The notes beneath the pieces were generated by a model. It saw only the letters and a list, made by a program, of their open reading frames with translations. It did no database searches and had not been told where the DNA came from. This document shows positions 5,259-5,814 of a DNA stretch of 5,814 nucleotides, one piece after another (positions within the stretch are counted from its first letter, which is position 1; each line of letters opens with the position of its first letter). The position numbers and the translations under genes were made by a program. The DNA is from Rhodospirillaceae bacterium (GTDB taxonomy: Bacteria; Pseudomonadota; Alphaproteobacteria; SP197). The stretch lies in the NCBI GenBank assembly GCA_018700655.1, contig JABIUG010000018.1, positions 1 to 5,814 on the forward strand, given 5' to 3'.

Positions 5259-5814
5259 ATGAGCGGACCGCAGTTCGCGCGGGATGCAGATGCCGGGGAA
5301 GTCGCCGCCAGCCTCGAAGAATTCGGCTATGCGATTGTACGCAACCTTGCCGAACCCGAGATGCTTGCGCGGCTGAACGCCGATTTTGATCCCCATGTCG
5401 ATGCGGTGTCGTTGGGCAAGACCGACTTTGCCTGTGACAAGACCAAGCGCATCAACAACCTGATCGCAAAATCGAAGGCCTGCCAGGAACTCGCGCTCGA
5501 TTCCCTGGTTATGGACGTGTGCGATGCCGTCCTGCTGCCCTATTGCGCGCGCTACCATCTCCATGTGACCGCACTGATCGAGCTGCAACCCGGGCAGGGC
5601 CAGCAGGTGCTTCACCACGATGGCGGCATCTACCCCGTGAGGTTCCCCTCGATCCCCACAACCCTGGCAACGATCTGGGCATGTAACGATTTCACGGCTG
5701 AAAATGGTGGAACCCTGATCGCCCCGGGCAGTCACCGCTGGGCCCACGAGCGCGAGCCCAAACCAGAAGAGGTGATCGCTGCAGAGATGCCGGCCGGTTC
5801 GGCTCTGATCTACA
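5259..5814 (+). CDS. Phytanoyl-CoA dioxygenase (PhyH) family oxygenase, 3' partial
   Basis: The frame is open from the ATG at 5259 to the right edge, giving 185 residues plus one base of the next codon; the family length is about 260-290. GGGAG (5247-5251) lies 7 nt before the ATG. The N-terminus has the family's entry pattern (EEFGYAIVRNLAEPEML, about 20-36). The iron motif H-x-D is H119/D121 in VLHHDGGIYP. WACNDFTAENGGTLIAPGSH (140-159) is the canonical block preceding the second half of the jelly roll, and the window ends in GSALIY, just before where the distal His and the 2-oxoglutarate Arg should come. It differs clearly from the PhyH protein at 596-1474 in the H-x-D context and the GSH loop, so it is not a recent duplicate. 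It lies 57 nt after the HutD-like gene on the same strand, probably in one operon. Substrate unknown; activity cannot be judged without the missing end. Confidence 0.92.
   Translation, partial: MSGPQFARDADAGEVAASLEEFGYAIVRNLAEPEMLARLNADFDPHVDAVSLGKTDFACDKTKRINNLIAKSKACQELALDSLVMDVCDAVLLPYCARYHLHVTALIELQPGQGQQVLHHDGGIYPVRFPSIPTTLATIWACNDFTAENGGTLIAPGSHRWAHEREPKPEEVIAAEMPAGSALIY

Noticed and set aside
5211..5747. A 178-codon - strand frame over the last gene
   Set aside because: The + strand frame here carries the PhyH iron motif and a proper ribosome site; the - strand frame has no family features.

Overview
The window is a GC-rich stretch of densely packed bacterial genes with Shine-Dalgarno sites and short intergenic gaps. 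Gene content and protein style (two-hotdog MaoC protein, several PhyH and TauD/TfdA oxygenases, HutD-family protein, agmatinase-like ureohydrolase) suggest a free-living proteobacterium, most likely an alphaproteobacterium of the Rhodospirillales type. That placement is inference, not read from a marker gene. I see no rRNA, tRNA, CRISPR array, transposase, integrase or phage gene. It reads as chromosomal metabolic or accessory sequence.

Layout, left to right. (1) The C-terminal part of a MaoC-like hotdog dehydratase on + (1-585, 5' end outside the window) converges, with a 10-nt gap, on (2) a PhyH-family Fe(II)/2-oxoglutarate oxygenase on - (596-1474). (3) After a divergent intergenic region come a small two-helix membrane protein (1626-1931) and (4) a TauD/TfdA-family oxygenase (1995-2834), both on +. 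The TauD/TfdA ribosome binding site lies inside one arm of an inverted repeat. (5) An agmatinase-like ureohydrolase (2888-3865) and (6) a class I SAM methyltransferase of METTL27-like type (3881-4522) form a two-gene - strand operon; the methyltransferase is transcribed first. (7) Divergent from it is a HutD/Ves-family protein (4617-5201), followed by (8) a second PhyH-family oxygenase (5259 to the right edge, 3' end missing).

Three of the eight genes are non-haem iron oxygenases from different branches, and two of the others are predicted small-molecule enzymes (ureohydrolase, methyltransferase). The most economical reading is catabolism or tailoring of a small nitrogenous or acyl compound, possibly a guanidino compound. 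The substrate cannot be read from the sequence, and the strand changes mean there are at least four transcription units. I found no evidence of a defence, mobile or otherwise wholly new system. The items most worth checking are the Shine-Dalgarno-containing hairpin, the altered active-site loop of the ureohydrolase, and the ureohydrolase-methyltransferase / HutD-PhyH divergent pair.
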